This document shows positions 1-13,166 of a stretch of 64,000 bases of DNA, one piece after another. The stretch comes from Valencia hispanica (Eukaryota; Chordata; Actinopteri; Cyprinodontiformes; Valenciidae). Position 1 is the stretch's first letter, and every line of letters starts with the position of its first letter. Below the pieces are notes generated by a model. It saw nothing but the letters and a program-made list of their open reading frames with translations. It searched no databases and was not told the origin of the DNA. The stretch spans positions 12,429,571-12,493,570 of the forward strand of contig OY747716.1 in assembly GCA_963556495.2 (NCBI GenBank). The letters are read 5' to 3'. The position numbers were made by a program, and so were the translations under genes.

Positions 1-2890
1 TACCTTTCAAAGCCCGCCCACCCATTCCAAGCCCTTCTCATGTGTGTCAAACCTGCAGCCTGGTAACAAGATGGGTGGGCGTGGTCTACAAACACTAATT
101 TCCATAAAAGTGACAGAGCCCTCTAAGCAGCTAAGTCTGAAGGGGATTGAAGTTGTCAAGAATTGAACTGGTGAGATCTCTTTATGTGAGAGTGATTGTG
201 TGCAAAGAACTTCAATAACGTGTTTTACAGACTATGAACCTAATATAACTTCTTGTCTAAAAAGAGGCATAATGTCATGTTGGTGTTTAGCTTTCTAACC
301 CACGTGTAGAACAACCACTTGGGGAGACGAGTTGTAAAATGAAAGATCATGGAGGCTGCGGGCAGGAAGGATTTCCTGTAGCGGTCTGTGTTGCAGCAAA
401 ACGGAAGAAGCCTCCTACTGAAGACACTCACTTGTTGTTGGATCGTCTCGTAATGAGGATGGTCAGGGTTTTCCATCATTTTCTTTGATTTTATGAAGAC
501 TCCTCCTCAGGAGGAAACATAGGTTACACAGGGAGCACAGATGGCTAGAGGTTGCTAGTAAACTTGGAACACTCAGGCACCGAAGACCTGACAGCCAGCT
601 CCTTTTATCCAGCCGGTAGATGAGTTCTAACAAGCTGCAGCTGTGGAACGCTGAAGCACACGGGTCCACCCTCAGCTTGTTGGAAAGATCCACCGCTAGA
701 GCAGGACCTCTAGAGGCAGCTCTGGAAAGAGGTGGAAAGCAGGAAGACTAACAGACGAACACCCCAGACTCCTAACACATAAGAGCAGGGGTTTCCAAAG
801 GGGCTTCAAGACAGTGAAGGGCTTCCTGCAGGGTTCCTACGAGCAGACATAGGAAAAGTAGCAAAATGAAAATAATGAGCATTCATACCATTTAAACATT
901 CTGATATTTGTTTTCTAATGTCCTCTAGTAAACCTCTGAGCCCTTCATAGAACAGCTGGATTCATACTAAAAAATGAATTACATGGACTCTATTTAATAA
1001 TCCAGTAACTTCTGTTTGATTGTTTGATTGAAACCTTTCTTTCAAACATGTAAAAAAAGAAAAGTAAGAGAGAAAGAAAGAAAATAATAATATTAATAAA
1101 AAATAGGAATTGTATTTAAACATAAAAAACAAAACTTTCATATTCAGTTCTAAAAGGAGGAAGGAAGAAGCCAACACTTAATAAATCCTAACCCCAATTG
1201 ACTTATCCATTGTACACATTGTGCATTTCAGTCTAGAATGTAAAATCCAGATATTAATATTTACATGTTTGTCCTCCATGTCACAATTTATCCACTCTTA
1301 AAAAAAAATATCTTTACAATAAATTTTATTGTTATGCAGTCTACACCGTGTACACTATCTACAGTCTCCTGTAAGATATCCATACAGCTACCCTGATCTT
1401 TAGCAAAACGACCAAAAACAAAACCTTTTTTCTATTTTATAGCACATCTCACACATCCAATGGTGTCTAACTTACAATACTGCTACACCATCCCCCAACA
1501 TTATGCCACCAGATCCCCACTGTCCTTAAAACTCTGACATCCATGTACTTTTTGCAAATCTTTATTATTTTTGTTTACTGATGTATATTCCTACAAGTCC
1601 TCGTCCATGCTGTTCCACAAACTCACACAACACACCGCTGTACACATGTTCCTCATTGTTGTACGTGCTTTATGTTTTTTGAAATTCAGCTCTCCTCTTA
1701 ACTCATTACCCCCTTTCCTTTCAGAAAATATTTCACAATATTTTCTGATAACTGATTATTTCTTGCGCTGTGGATTAGTTAACAAGATTCATAATTCTTT
1801 TTTAATGTTTGGCTTAAAAACTTCATAAGAAAATTGGTCCCATTGTACTTGAAGACAAAGGTCTGAAAACCTGTGTATACCCCTTGTTGTAGTTATGTCC
1901 CACTATCATTTATCATGTTAAACCTCTGTAAAATACATAGATGTTTGTAGTTTTATAATTTTAATGTACTGTATCCATGGATACATTTGCAAAGCACTTT
2001 TTCATGTTTTCCATCAGAGTGCAATCATAAAGTTGAGTGGAGGGGAATTAATGTATCCCACTGAAACCTTCTTGACAACAACTTCACCTCTACAGCCTGT
2101 TTACTCAGTTACATCCCAGAGGGCAGTCTCTGTGACAACAGAGTCTGATGGGAGGGGACTGTTTATGGGCTGCACTTTCAGTTTTTCACCGAGACTATTA
2201 AAGTGTAAAGCAGTCAGTTGAGCAGACCTGCCCTTCACACGCATTCTGTCAGGAAATCCAAATTACTCTTGGAGTGGTCCTGAATATGCTAACATACCTT
2301 TATCACAGAGAAAAATGTCTACCAGCAAATGATGTTGAGTCAAATGTTAAATTGCCAAGGGGCATGTGTGAAAGATGAAGTCACATGAGGGCAGGGCTTG
2401 TAAAAAAACATGTTATAGGCTGCCAACAGAAGAGCTGTGGTGTGTTGGCTTAGGAGTTTAGGTGAGGAGGGTGCTGGACATTAACGGGGAAGTGAGACAG
2501 TGGTGAGGTGTGTGGTAGGATTGGAGAAGAGTTCAAGGTAGAGTTGCATAAGAGAACATCGCAAACCGTTTCCAGTTAGTACTCGTGGTGGACAGGTTGG
2601 GAGATAAGGTCAACAACGTTTGGAAGTGACATTGTGATCGGGGTTGAGAGTGTTAGTACAGGAGCCAAGATGCTCGAAAGAGATAAGGAATGAAAATCGG
2701 CTAAAGCAGGGGAGAGCACGTCTGAATGAATGAGCATGAGGCAAGGGAAACGATAAAGCTGCAAGGAGTAGAGTTTTATGGTAGTTTCGGTGAAATTGGG
2801 AGGGACAGAATGTCAAACAAACATCAAACATGACATCAAATACTATAGTTAGAAATTGATTTGCATGTCATTGAGTGCAGTGAATTGGCT
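1..2890. other. Unassigned AT-rich sequence
   Basis: I see no supportable gene. Short ORFs on both strands (up to 85 residues) have no recognisable domain and look like chance frames. Purine-rich and T-rich runs are common. This may be intergenic DNA upstream of the transporter gene's first promoter. Confidence 0.6.
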
Positions 2891-2898
2891 AAACATGA

Positions 2899-3029
2899 TT
2901 TAGGACTTGGTGGGCAAGCCTTTGTTGGCAAGCCAAGCAGTAAGACATTTTCTGTAGGTGTTGAAGGAGTTTGGATGCATCTCAGGAGGGATTTTGGCCC
3001 ACTCTTCGGCACACAAAGTCTCTAAATTA
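2899..3029 (-). mobile_element. Tc1/mariner-like fragment
   Basis: A short stretch including 'catctcaggagggattttgg' and 'cccactcttc' resembles the reverse complement of fish Tc1-like transposons. It has no ORF or terminal repeats and stops at the SINE that follows. Family recognition is from memory of fish Tc1 consensus sequences. Confidence 0.45.
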
Positions 3030-3173
3030 GGGCCGGCAGTGGCTCAGGAGGTAGGAGTTATTAGTGTGATAGAAGGGATGCCGGTTTGAGCCCTTGCTCT
3101 GGCAGTCTCAGTCTTTGTGTCCTTGGCCAAGTCAATTAACCCGCCTTGCATACTGGTGGTGGCCAGAGGGCCA
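3030..3173 (+). repeat. tRNA-derived SINE
   Basis: The sequence has an A-box-like TGGCTCAGGAGG near 3040 and a B-box-like GGTTTGAGCCC at 3083-3093. This is the internal RNA polymerase III promoter of a tRNA-derived SINE. The downstream part ('ccttggccaagtcaattaac', then 'actggtggtggccag') matches the body of a common fish SINE. It abuts a Tc1-like scrap on the left. No clean target duplication is visible. Confidence 0.7.
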
Positions 3174-3269
3174 CCAAAAAACTGATCTCTAAGAACTGAT
3201 CAGATACTTATTTCTCACAATATGTGGGGGAAAAAAAATGTTCTTGCTCGTTCACTGACTGGAACAACA

Positions 3270-4053
<784 letters not shown>

Positions 4054-4231
4054 GTGCAATTTTAGTTGATCTTCCATATCTTGCCATCTAAATAAATCTA
4101 ACAGAAGAAAAAAATCATTTCTCTGTAACTGATCAAACAAAATCAGACAACTTTTCAAAAGAGAGCAGAGGCAGGCTGGACTGAGTAGACAAGAGTGTCA
4201 GGGGTAATTTATCACACCTGCAGGAGAGAAC

Positions 4232-4246
4232 ACAAAGGTTTACAAA
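4232..4246. repeat. Left target-site duplication of the L1 insertion
   Basis: ACAAAGGTTTACAAA recurs exactly at 10230-10244, bracketing the L1 element. This is a 15-bp target-primed insertion duplication. Confidence 0.92.
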
Positions 4247-4362
4247 CAGACTTCCGGGTATGGCGGCGGAGCGAGTGGAAGCGTAGCCGCGAGCTCTCTG
4301 CGACAGTCCAGCATTTCTCCATTTTTCCAGTTACAGATAACATCAAACTCCGATAAATAGTT

Positions 4363-5442
4363 ATGGGGAAATACAAAACTGAAAAGACAAAAGCCACAGA
4401 AAGGAAAACTGACGAAGAGAACGAAGGAATGGCGACGGGAGTGAAGACACCCAAACCACGATGGCCGCACTCCAAGCTAGCATGGAGGCTATCCGAGAGG
4501 AAATCATGGCAAGCCACACAGATATGAAAAAACACTTCAGCGATGCTTGAGAGACAATGAGAGGCGACATGAAGCAAGAACTGGGGAGCTTTAAAAACGA
4601 GATGAATAAGAAGATGGATGAGGTAGGGGCCAACTTGAAAAACATGGAGACGAGAGTGGAAGAAATGGAGCAAAGAGTAGGCGAGGTGGAGGAGTGGAGC
4701 GCTAATGCTAACGAAGTACTCCTTCGGACCGTAGAGGAACAACAACGTATGCTAGCTAAGTTAACTGATCTAGAGGCCCGTTCTCGGAGGAACAACCTTC
4801 GGAATACCAGAGGGCCAGGAATCTGATAACCCGACCAAATATGTGGAGAAGCTCTTCAAGACTGAACTAGATTTCCAGGATGTGGAGCTGGGGATACAAC
4901 GCTGCCACAGATCACTCGGCCAAAAGCCTCCTACACATGTGCCCCCCAGATCCATGATTGTGTGCTTCCTCGAATATAACATCAAAGCGCAAGTGTTGAA
5001 AAAAGCATGGATGAAGTAGGATATACACATAGAAGGACATCGGATTTATGTGGATCACGACTACCCGGCAGAAATCATCCAGAAACGAAAAGAGTACGCC
5101 CCGGTGCGGAAAACGCTAAAAGAAAAAGGCATCAGATTCCAGACACCCGCCCCAGCAAAACTCCGGATCTTCTACAAAGACGGTCCAGTTACCTACGAGA
5201 ACGTGACATCAGCAAAGCTAGATCTTCAGAGGAAAGGCCTGCTGAAAGGAGGAGAAGATGGGGGATCCAGAGAACCGCTTAGCCGTGAGCCAGCCCAGAG
5301 GACGAACGGGGCTCAAACAAGACCAGAGGACAACTCGTGGAAGGTCAGCGGATGGGACGGAGGATGGAGAAGAGCCGTGGATGTCAAGTGGGCTCGGGAA
5401 AAACTTAAAAGATTTCCCCACTCATCCCATCTGAGAGACTGA
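4363..5442 (+). pseudogene. L1 ORF1 (RNA-binding chaperone), frameshifted
   Basis: The conceptual product matches L1 ORF1p in order: a charged N-terminus; a coiled coil (4557-4790) with heptad-rich E/K/M/L segments such as M-E-T-R-V-E-E-M-E-Q-R-V; the L-E-A-R-S-R-R-N-N-L-R motif leading into the RRM; then the C-terminal domain (about 5025-5260, including H-R-I-Y-V-D-H-D-Y-P). In the family this protein trimerises and coats the LINE RNA. The frame is broken: the first ATG frame runs out near 4510, a stop precedes 4557, a shift near 4800 enters the RRM, and a stop near 5018 splits RRM from CTD. No functional protein is expected. Confidence 0.85.
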
Positions 5443-5760
5443 ACCGGTTAAGAGGTTTAGACAGCTGTGGTTTGACAGAATTTAATCATCGGACCGCCGG
5501 ACTGAGAAGAGGGAAGTGCACTGTCGCCACTTACTGGGAGTTATGATGGAACCAGAGCGGACATCACACTCCCCTGAGGGGCCCTCCACAGGGAGAATTC
5601 CCCTCGCTGACTTAGAAGTTCATTTTTTACTTCTTATTTGGAAGTCATGTTCAAAATGTAAGTTCAGTTGTTGTTCTTTATGGCACAGGTTGTTTTGTTC
5701 AGGACGGATCGCTCGGTACAGGGAGAGACTATCTTTCAGATGTTGTTTTACGGGAATACC

Positions 5761-8700
5761 ATGTCATTTCAGGAATATAGAATAATATCATTAAACATTA
5801 ACGGTCTTTAGAACCCCATTAAGAGGAAAAAGGGTTGTAACTAAGATGAGAAGGGAAAAACAAGATATAGTTTTTTTGCAGGAGACCCAGCTAAACAACA
5901 TGGAACATGAGCATTTAAAACATCTGGGGTTCTAACATATATACTACTCATCATATAGACAGAGGTGTGCAAGGGGAGTTGCAATACTGATTGGAAATAA
6001 AAATAACTTTCAATTAATTCAACAAATAGGGGATAGAAAAGGACGATATGTTATGGTAGTGGGTCAAATTGATCATAAACCAGTAACTATTAAATGCCTG
6101 TATTAAATATTTACAGGCCGGCTGGCAATGATCAGGAATTTATTAAGAGATTATTTAATCTGATTGCGGAACACACCAAAGGAACTCTTATCTGTGGGGG
6201 GGGTTTGGAACATACAACTACAGCCCCATTTAGACTCCAACAATAAAACTAAAAAGACGAACCCAGAGACAAAAACAGTTAAAAAACTTCTTCAAGAAGG
6301 AAATATGATAGATGTCTGGAGGGAGTTACATCCCAAGGAAAGGAGCTACACATTTTTCTCATACCCCCATAAAGTATACTCCAGATTGGATTATTTCTTT
6401 ATGTCTAACACTGATAGACATAGAATCCTCAGATGTAAAATTGTCACGCTGCCCTATTCCTGCCTCATTGTCTTCACCTGTCTGTCTCATCATCCACACC
6501 TGATCCTACTCACCTCCTGCCTTTAAGACTCCTCACTTCCTTTCACTCCCGGCCGGATCATCCATCTTCCATCCTTCATCCTAGTCCTCCTTCCTCCTAG
6601 TCCTCTGTTGTCTTCATCCCCATGGTGTGTCGTCTTCCTGCCTCTTCGTTCCAGCCCGATGTCCAGTGTCTCCGTTCACCACCATCATCACGATCTCCTC
6701 ACTTTAATAAACATCCTGCACCTTCCTTCAGCGAGTGCGTTTGGGTCCATTCTCCACACACACCCCGTGACAAAAATAGGAGCTAAACATATATCAGACC
6801 ATACAGGGGTCTACCTGTCTATACATCTGGAGACTGAAACGAAACAGACTAGCTGGAAGTTGAACACAAGCTTGTTAAATGATCCCCAATGTATAAAATT
6901 CATAAAAGATGAGTATAAAAACTACTGTGAACTAAATGATAATCAAGAGGTATCCCCAAGTATTATATGGGACGCATCAAAGGCAGTAACAAGAGGAAAA
7001 TTGATCATGTGGTCCTCGAATAAAAAGAGAAACAAAAGCAAATGAATGAGTTACTATTCAAATTAATGAAATTAGAGACTAAACACGCCACCGTTAAGGA
7101 CTTTCAAATATTGGAAGAGATCAATTTAACAAAACGGAAATTAAATGATATATATGACAGACAAGAGGAAATAAAAGCTAGATTTGTTAAGCAAAAATAC
7201 TATGATTATGGCCCTAGGGCAAAGAAATGATTGGCTTGGAGAATTAAAAAACAGGAAGAAGAAAAAGGAATTTATAGTATTAAAGATGAAGAGACCCAAA
7301 AAGTGTGTTATACTGCTAAGGAGATACAAAACTCATTCGAAAATTATTACAAAAAATTATACTCACAGACCCAAGGGGTCGACCCTCTAAACATTAAGAC
7401 ATTTTTACATTCTTTGGACCTACCTAACATTGGGAGCGAACAAAATAAAAAACTAATGCAACAAATTACTAAACAAGAACTGGATAAAGCCATTGCAAAA
7501 ACAAAAACAAATAAGATGCCAGGTATGGACAGATATACATCAGAATATAACAAAACCTTTAGAGATTTATTCTCACCACTATTATTAAAATTTTTTAACT
7601 ATGTGTTAGAGGAAGGGGAGGCACCACCATCCTGGAGACAGGCAATTATTTCAGTAATCCCAAAGGTAGGCAAGGACAAAAGGGAATGTAGCTCATACCG
7701 GTCAATTTAAATTTTAAATATGGATCATAGATTATTCACCTCAATAATAGCAGACAGGCTTAAAAACATAATACCCGAAATTATTGATGAGGACCAGACA
7801 GGATTTCTCAAAAACAGACAGATTCAAGACAGTATAAGTTGTGCCTTACATATATTGGATTATATGAATAAAACCCCAAATGAGTCAATTGCTTTGAGTC
7901 TCGATGCAGAAAAGGCCTTTGATTCTGTCCGATGGGAATATCTATTTCTGGCTATGGAGCGGTTTGAATTCGGAGACCATTTTATTCAGTTGATTAAGAA
8001 CCTATATTATCAACCTTCAGCAAGAATAAAAATAAATGGGAGCTTAACCGGAGTGGTGGGCCTGGAGAGAGAATGTCGGCAGGGATGTCCGCTCAGTCCA
8101 GCCCTATTCGCTTTATTTATTGAACCGCTTGCACAAGCCATTAGGGAAGACAACCAAATTAAAGGGATATGGATAGGGAATGCGGAATATAAAACAGGTC
8201 TCTACGCAGATGATATTCTGTTGACTCTCACAGACCCGGAAAAAAGTTTGCCCAAACTATGGTCAAAGATGGAAATATTCGGAGAACTTTCTGGATATAA
8301 AATAAACATTCAAAAAACTCAAGTGATTACATACAATTATATACCCACAGCAAAGATCAAAAGTATATCCAAATTTAATTGGAAAAGTAACACAATTAAA
8401 TATTTAGGTATTAAGATCCCCAGAACACTGATAGAAATCTATGAAGTAAACCATTCACCAATTACAAAGGAACTAAAAGAAAATGTTCAAAGATGGAGCT
8501 TACTGCCACTTGATTTATATAATAGGATTACTTTTCCTTTTCCAATCTATACCGGTACACATACAAGCCAAACAATTTGCGTTATGGAACAGAATGATCT
8601 CGGGATTTATATGGAAGGGCCGCAAACCTAGAGTTAGATACACAACACTGTAACTGCCTAGGGAGTGCGGTGGACTTTCCCTCCCAAACTTAGAAAGTTA

Positions 8701-9857
8701 TTTTAAAGCAGCACAATTAAGATGTTTAATTTATTGGTGTGATCCATCGTATGAGGCAAAATGGAAATATTTAAATGTGACCCAATTAAAATTACCACTA
8801 CAGACAATATTAGGGGATAAAAAATTAGATCTGGAAAATACAAATGAGTTAAACGAGTGGACTAAAATGCCTTTAAAGATATGGTTTGATGAATGTGAGA
8901 ACCATAAATCGGAAACCAACATAAAACAACTCAGATGGGTCACAAGTGATAAGGAATTTATCCCGGCACAAATAGATGGACGCTATGCAGTATGGTTAAC
9001 AAAGGGGATTGGACCATTTTGCTCGATATCAGAGAAAGAAGGACTACATAGTTTTGAAAAACTAAGAGACACATATGGTTTGGAAAACCAAGATTTTTTT
9101 AGACATCTCCAAGTCAGGTCCTATTTCAACAGTAACATAAAAAACACGGAAGAACATAGTGGCGGCCTAGTCCCCCTTATAAAAGAGGCATACAAAGGTA
9201 AGATTAAAAATAAACTGATTGCCAAACTTTATCAGATCCTACAATCACTCAAAGATCAGTCAACCAATTATATCAAAATTAAATGGGAAATGGAAGTTAA
9301 AGTCAGCATAACAGGAAAGTTGGGTAAACATATGTGAAACATAGAGGAAAACTACTAGTTCTGGTTACTGGAGGGAATTCACATGGAAAAACTTTATTAG
9401 GTTTTTTATAACGCCTAAAATAAAAAGCAAACAGAAAGGCCGACCGAGAGAAGGACACTGCTGGATACACTGTGGAGAAAACATGGCAGACCACTTCCAT
9501 ATTTTTTGGAAATGCCCAGTAATTCAACCCTACTGGAGGGAGATGGTCAAAACAATTTTGGTGGTGACAGGTCACAAATTAGATTGGGATTTTTGTACTG
9601 TATATTTGGGCGATATCCCATCGGTAGTCTCCTTAAGGGACAAATATTTAATAAATATCATGTTGGCAGCAGGTAAAAAAGCGCTTACCAGGAAATGGCT
9701 AGAGAAAGAGCCCCCAACAAGGAAAGATTGGAAAGGAATAATTGAGGAAATATATAGGATGGAAAAACTTACAGCTTTTTTTAACCTTAAAATAGACCAA
9801 TTTCATAAAAACTGGGAGAAATGGGAGAGATTTATTGAATGTAGTAACATGCAATGA
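5761..9857 (+). pseudogene. L1 ORF2 (endonuclease and reverse transcriptase), multiply disrupted
   Basis: It starts at ATG 5761 with the APE endonuclease signature S-L-N-I-N-G-L followed at once by a stop. Further endonuclease blocks are F-L-Q-E-T-Q near 5880 and S-D-H near 6796. Reverse transcriptase follows: fingers/palm from 7231, then 7720-8631 with D-A-E-K-A-F-D, the G-C-P-L-S-P block and catalytic Y-A-D-D near 8203. C-terminal segments occupy 8777-9337 and 9483-9857, including a cysteine/histidine region (H-I-F-W-K-C-P). At least five stops or frameshifts and a solo LTR insertion interrupt it. Without the LTR, endonuclease sequence reads across the junction. Confidence 0.88.
6442..6772 (+). 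mobile_element. Solo LTR nested in L1 ORF2
   Basis: A 331-bp block starting TGTCACG and ending CGTGACA (TG...CA), flanked by 5-bp duplications AAAAT at 6437-6441 and 6773-6777. An AATAAA polyadenylation signal is at 6706-6711. These are the features of a single LTR left by recombination between the two LTRs of a retrotransposon, probably Ty3/Gypsy. It has no ORF of its own and splits the endonuclease domain of the L1, so it is younger than the L1. Confidence 0.82.
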
Positions 9858-10229
9858 TGGATGGTAGGCTGTGTAACTGATGTTTAGCCAGATGTTCTTA
9901 TATAATTATTGGAAGGGGAAGAGCCTGCTGTGGATGCGGACACTGCGTATATAATAAAAAAAAGCACCTCATAATAGACTGGAAATGCCCCTTCAGAACA
10001 TCACCAGGGGTGGAATGTAAGGTGCTACAAGGACTCCGACAGCAGTACAAAACTTGATGACACAGGACTTAAAAGAAGATGGAAGGGAGCTCTCCCAGAC
10101 TGGGGTGGTTCTGATGGTTCCACTGTGCCAATATGTTGTTGTTATTGTATGTGTGTTATGTTTCTATGTGTTAATGTACCTAAACAAAACTATCAAATAA
10201 AAAGAAAGTATAAAAAAAACAAAAAAAAA

Positions 10230-10244
10230 ACAAAGGTTTACAAA
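10230..10244. repeat. Right target-site duplication of the L1 insertion
   Basis: Exact copy of 4232-4246, directly after the A-rich tail. Confidence 0.92.
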
Positions 10245-12720
10245 ATGATTGATTTTAACACCTCCAGCTCAGCCTTCTGTCTTTTTGTCAAAACGACCGC
10301 CATGATCCGTAAGTGGTCTCACTGAGTTAGATTAAAAAATGATTCCTGACACATTTTCTCCCTCACACTCTGCACGCACTGCAACCACCCCTGCTTCATC
10401 CTCTGCATTACAAAATCTTCTCGGGGGAATCATCAAGTCACTCCGATGTTTCCATGTCAGCTGGACTGTAAAGAGAACTGACTTAAACTGCTTCAGTACA
10501 GTCAACAGGGCCCACCTCCACCCCCACCCATGCTCCCACCCATCGGTCATCCAACTGTTCTGCCAGCGGTCTATTTTGGTCCATGCAACACACTTCAAGC
10601 AATTACTGTCTAAGTGGTGTCTGGGCTTCTTCCAGCATGTTCTCTCCAAATACGTTTTTGGTTGGATGTCAAGTAAATAAAGCATTTAGCGGTCCAAATA
10701 TATGAGAGCCTTTAATGAAAAATGAATGTGGTCCAAGTGTATTAAACTGGTCATATATGATATACACAGCAAGCCCTTTTTAATTAGGGTAAGTCGGGAT
10801 AGAGATTCAAAGACGGGGTGCATTCCTAAAAGTTGTAACAGGGTGTTAAGACAAGTTTGGATCCAATGTTCTTTGCTTTAATGATCTGAAGATAATTGAC
10901 AGTTAGTCATTTAATTTACTGCAGTAAATAAACAGCGGAGATAAAAAAAGAACTAATGAAAAGCTGCTTATAACACGGCCATGTTCTTTCCATCCGGAAA
11001 AAGACTCCTTCACAGAGGCAGACACCAAAACAGCACCTTGCTAATGTTTTCACACTCCTTCAACTTTTTTCTACATTTTGTCACTTTACAAACACACATT
11101 TTCAGGGCCTTTTATTAGAACTTTATGTGAAATAACCGGAACATAAAGTGTGCATTTTTTTTCTTGTCCTCTATTTAGCTCAATCCATCTTTCCATCAAC
11201 TTGCACAAAGCTGTGAACAAATTAGAACTGGGAGATATTTCCAGGAAAGAACGATGATTAAATTTGCTTGACAGATTTCAATGACATTTTTTGTTTGTAA
11301 TGACTCAACCAATGAAGTCAGGACTATTAGCTTTGTATGGAATGACTATTCAGCATTCATAAGCAAAGTTCATTTTGACGTGGCATAAGCAAAGGACAGC
11401 AGAGAATTTCATAGAAGCAATGCATCTCCAAAAGGATTTGCAATTAGTTGGAAGGAATGACAAAGTGCTGCTATGATAAGCACAAACTAAAAGTTACGAG
11501 GATTATAATTCTGATCAGAAAAATACACTGCTTTTATTGGTTTGTATCATAAAATCCTGAAAAAATATTGTTCAAGTTTGAGTTAAAAAATGTTATTTGT
11601 TTTAATTTTGCTATAATCTCTGCTTGTTCTGTCTGCATTTAGCTTTGAGGACCTTCTGATCTTTCACTGTATGACAATTTTAGATTTTTTATTTTTTGAT
11701 TAGCTAAGTTACCTCTGGTACCCTACGTTACAGGGACACAAACAGAGACTTTTGTGTGACCCACTGACCTCCAGTTATCATGCTTCATCAAGTATTACGT
11801 TATGCTGAGATTGTGTTACTTATGAAATGACCTGCTGCCCCCTTTAAGGCTGGTGCTTCAGTGATCTCAGTAGTCAGCCTCTACCCCCCCACCGTTGTAT
11901 TTATCTCCATACATGAGCCATGACACAACAAAAAAAGGACAACAGATACACGCTGATTATTTTATTCATTTGGAGATTATGACTTTAGGTTCCTGTGTTG
12001 TCTCTTAGGATGTTTCAAACCTTTACCCTGGAGACTGTGTGTCAAAAGTGCTCGGAAACATGAGAGGTCATTCTATCCCGAGGTATTGACAGACTATTTA
12101 TTCTAAGCTGGAACATACCAGTGTTATTAAGCCGGGGTTTGGACTAAATGACTAAACTATCATTACTTTTTAAATGAGAATGATCTACAGCCGGAGCTCA
12201 GCAGTGGCAGGGCTATGGATAGCAGAGGATGTTCAGGGTCGGTGTTAATTACCCTTAACATTTTGAGATCAATAAGGAAGCTTGCAATGTGTGCAGTGAC
12301 ATGCATTTTGCATATGAACTCCACTGTGACACCATAACTCTATCTCATATAAACTATTTAAGGGAATTTTCATTTAAGCTGCAAAATTCTGCTTTTTGGT
12401 CCTGTTCAGATTTGCAGAGAGAAGAAATGCATGAATATATATAAAATGAAAGCCCATACTTGTGTAGACTTTTTTTGTGTATGTATATTATAATATTAAA
12501 ATGTCATGTTTTCATAAGTTGTGGCTCACCTGGGGCGCCCTTCAGGCAAGCTCCTCCGCTCATCATGGGGTGTGTAAAAGCATGTTTATGTCTGTTTTAC
12601 TTCTTAATTTTAAACTGTATAATATTTATTGGCTAGTGGGAGAAGAGGGTGTTTCTGCAAATACTAAAAGTTTACTGCTTACATATTGAACTACTTCAAA
12701 ATAACTCTGATTTGCTTCCG
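10245..12720. other. Unassigned non-coding stretch upstream of promoter 1a
   Basis: No gene or clear mobile element is visible. Overlapping ORFs on both strands at 10332-10685 (about 115 residues) have no recognisable domain. The stretch could hold upstream enhancers, but nothing in the single sequence proves that. Confidence 0.5.
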
Positions 12721-12928
12721 TTGCTGATTGACGGCGCTCCTGAGTCCTCTTGACCAATCAGAGAAGCTCGGGGGCGGGCCTTAATCTACTGTAATCAACC
12801 CTCTGATCAGCGGGTGAGCGTGTCCTGAGCGTCATTAACGGCTCAGACAAGCACAACCGAGCCGGGCGTCTTTCCTTTCAGCGCAAGAATTAAAATAAAA
12901 AAAAAGAGAGAGAGAGACGAAGAACAAT
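12721..12928 (+). promoter_or_regulatory. slc12a7: CpG-rich promoter and 5' UTR of exon 1a
   Basis: GC and CpG density rise sharply against AT-rich surroundings. A CCAAT box in good context (GACCAATCAG, 12752-12761) sits 9 bases before a GC box (GGGGGCGGGCC, 12770-12780), about 150-175 bases upstream of the ATG. No TATA box is evident. This is the usual architecture of a TATA-less, Sp1/NF-Y-type vertebrate promoter. The 5' UTR ends in an A-rich then GA-rich run before the ATG. Confidence 0.72.
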
Positions 12929-13166
12929 ATGGGGGAAAGATTCGTGGTGGTCCCCGTGGACACCGGAGGGATGACCGCCAGGGAGGGAGAGCACTCGGGC
13001 TCCGCTGAAGCAGCTCACCCGGCAACGGACACCGGTGGAAGCAGCGGCAGTGGTGCTGGCGGCACCGAGGAGGAAAAAGAGCCGTTGGAGGACTCCGTGT
13101 TCGAGCCGCAGGAGCCCGAGGTGGCGGTACCTATCCTGGAGTACAACAGAGAGCCCATTAAGTACG
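12929..13166 (+). CDS. slc12a7: K-Cl cotransporter first coding exon 1a (RFVV-bearing N-terminus)
   Basis: This exon encodes 79 residues plus one base of the next codon. The ATG context is strong (A at -3, G at +4). It ends TAC-G before GTAAGA, a good splice donor, in phase 1. The start M-G-E-R-F-V-V-V-P-V-D resembles KCC N-termini, which share an F-x-V-V-P-V type motif. Residues 4-7 (R-F-V-V) fit the SPAK/OSR1 docking consensus R/K-F-x-V/I, as known near the N-termini of KCC2a and KCC3a. The rest is a disordered, acidic, Gly/Ser/Glu-rich cytoplasmic tail ending R-E-P-I-K-Y. The open frame continues into the intron only to 13276. The twelve membrane helices must come from exons beyond the window. 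Assignment to KCC4 rests on exon 1b downstream; another KCC paralog is possible. Confidence 0.72.

Larger units (their letters stand above)
4247..10229 (+). mobile_element. Full-length, inactivated L1-type LINE
   Basis: The element is about 6 kb: a 5' UTR, ORF1 (from 4363), ORF2 (from 5761) and an A-rich 3' tail ending at 10229. Perfect 15-bp duplications on both sides (4232-4246 and 10230-10244) show a complete insertion rather than the usual 5' truncation. The 5' UTR opens with ATGGCGGC about 15 bases in, like the YY1-type site near the start of mammalian L1. Both ORFs carry frameshifts and stops, so the copy cannot move itself. A solo LTR (6442-6772) later landed in ORF2. The intact duplication suggests moderate age. 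Confidence 0.92.

Noticed and set aside
4212..4795. 177- and 144-residue minus-strand frames
   Set aside because: They are antisense to the L1 ORF1 coding strand, which has clear domain matches.
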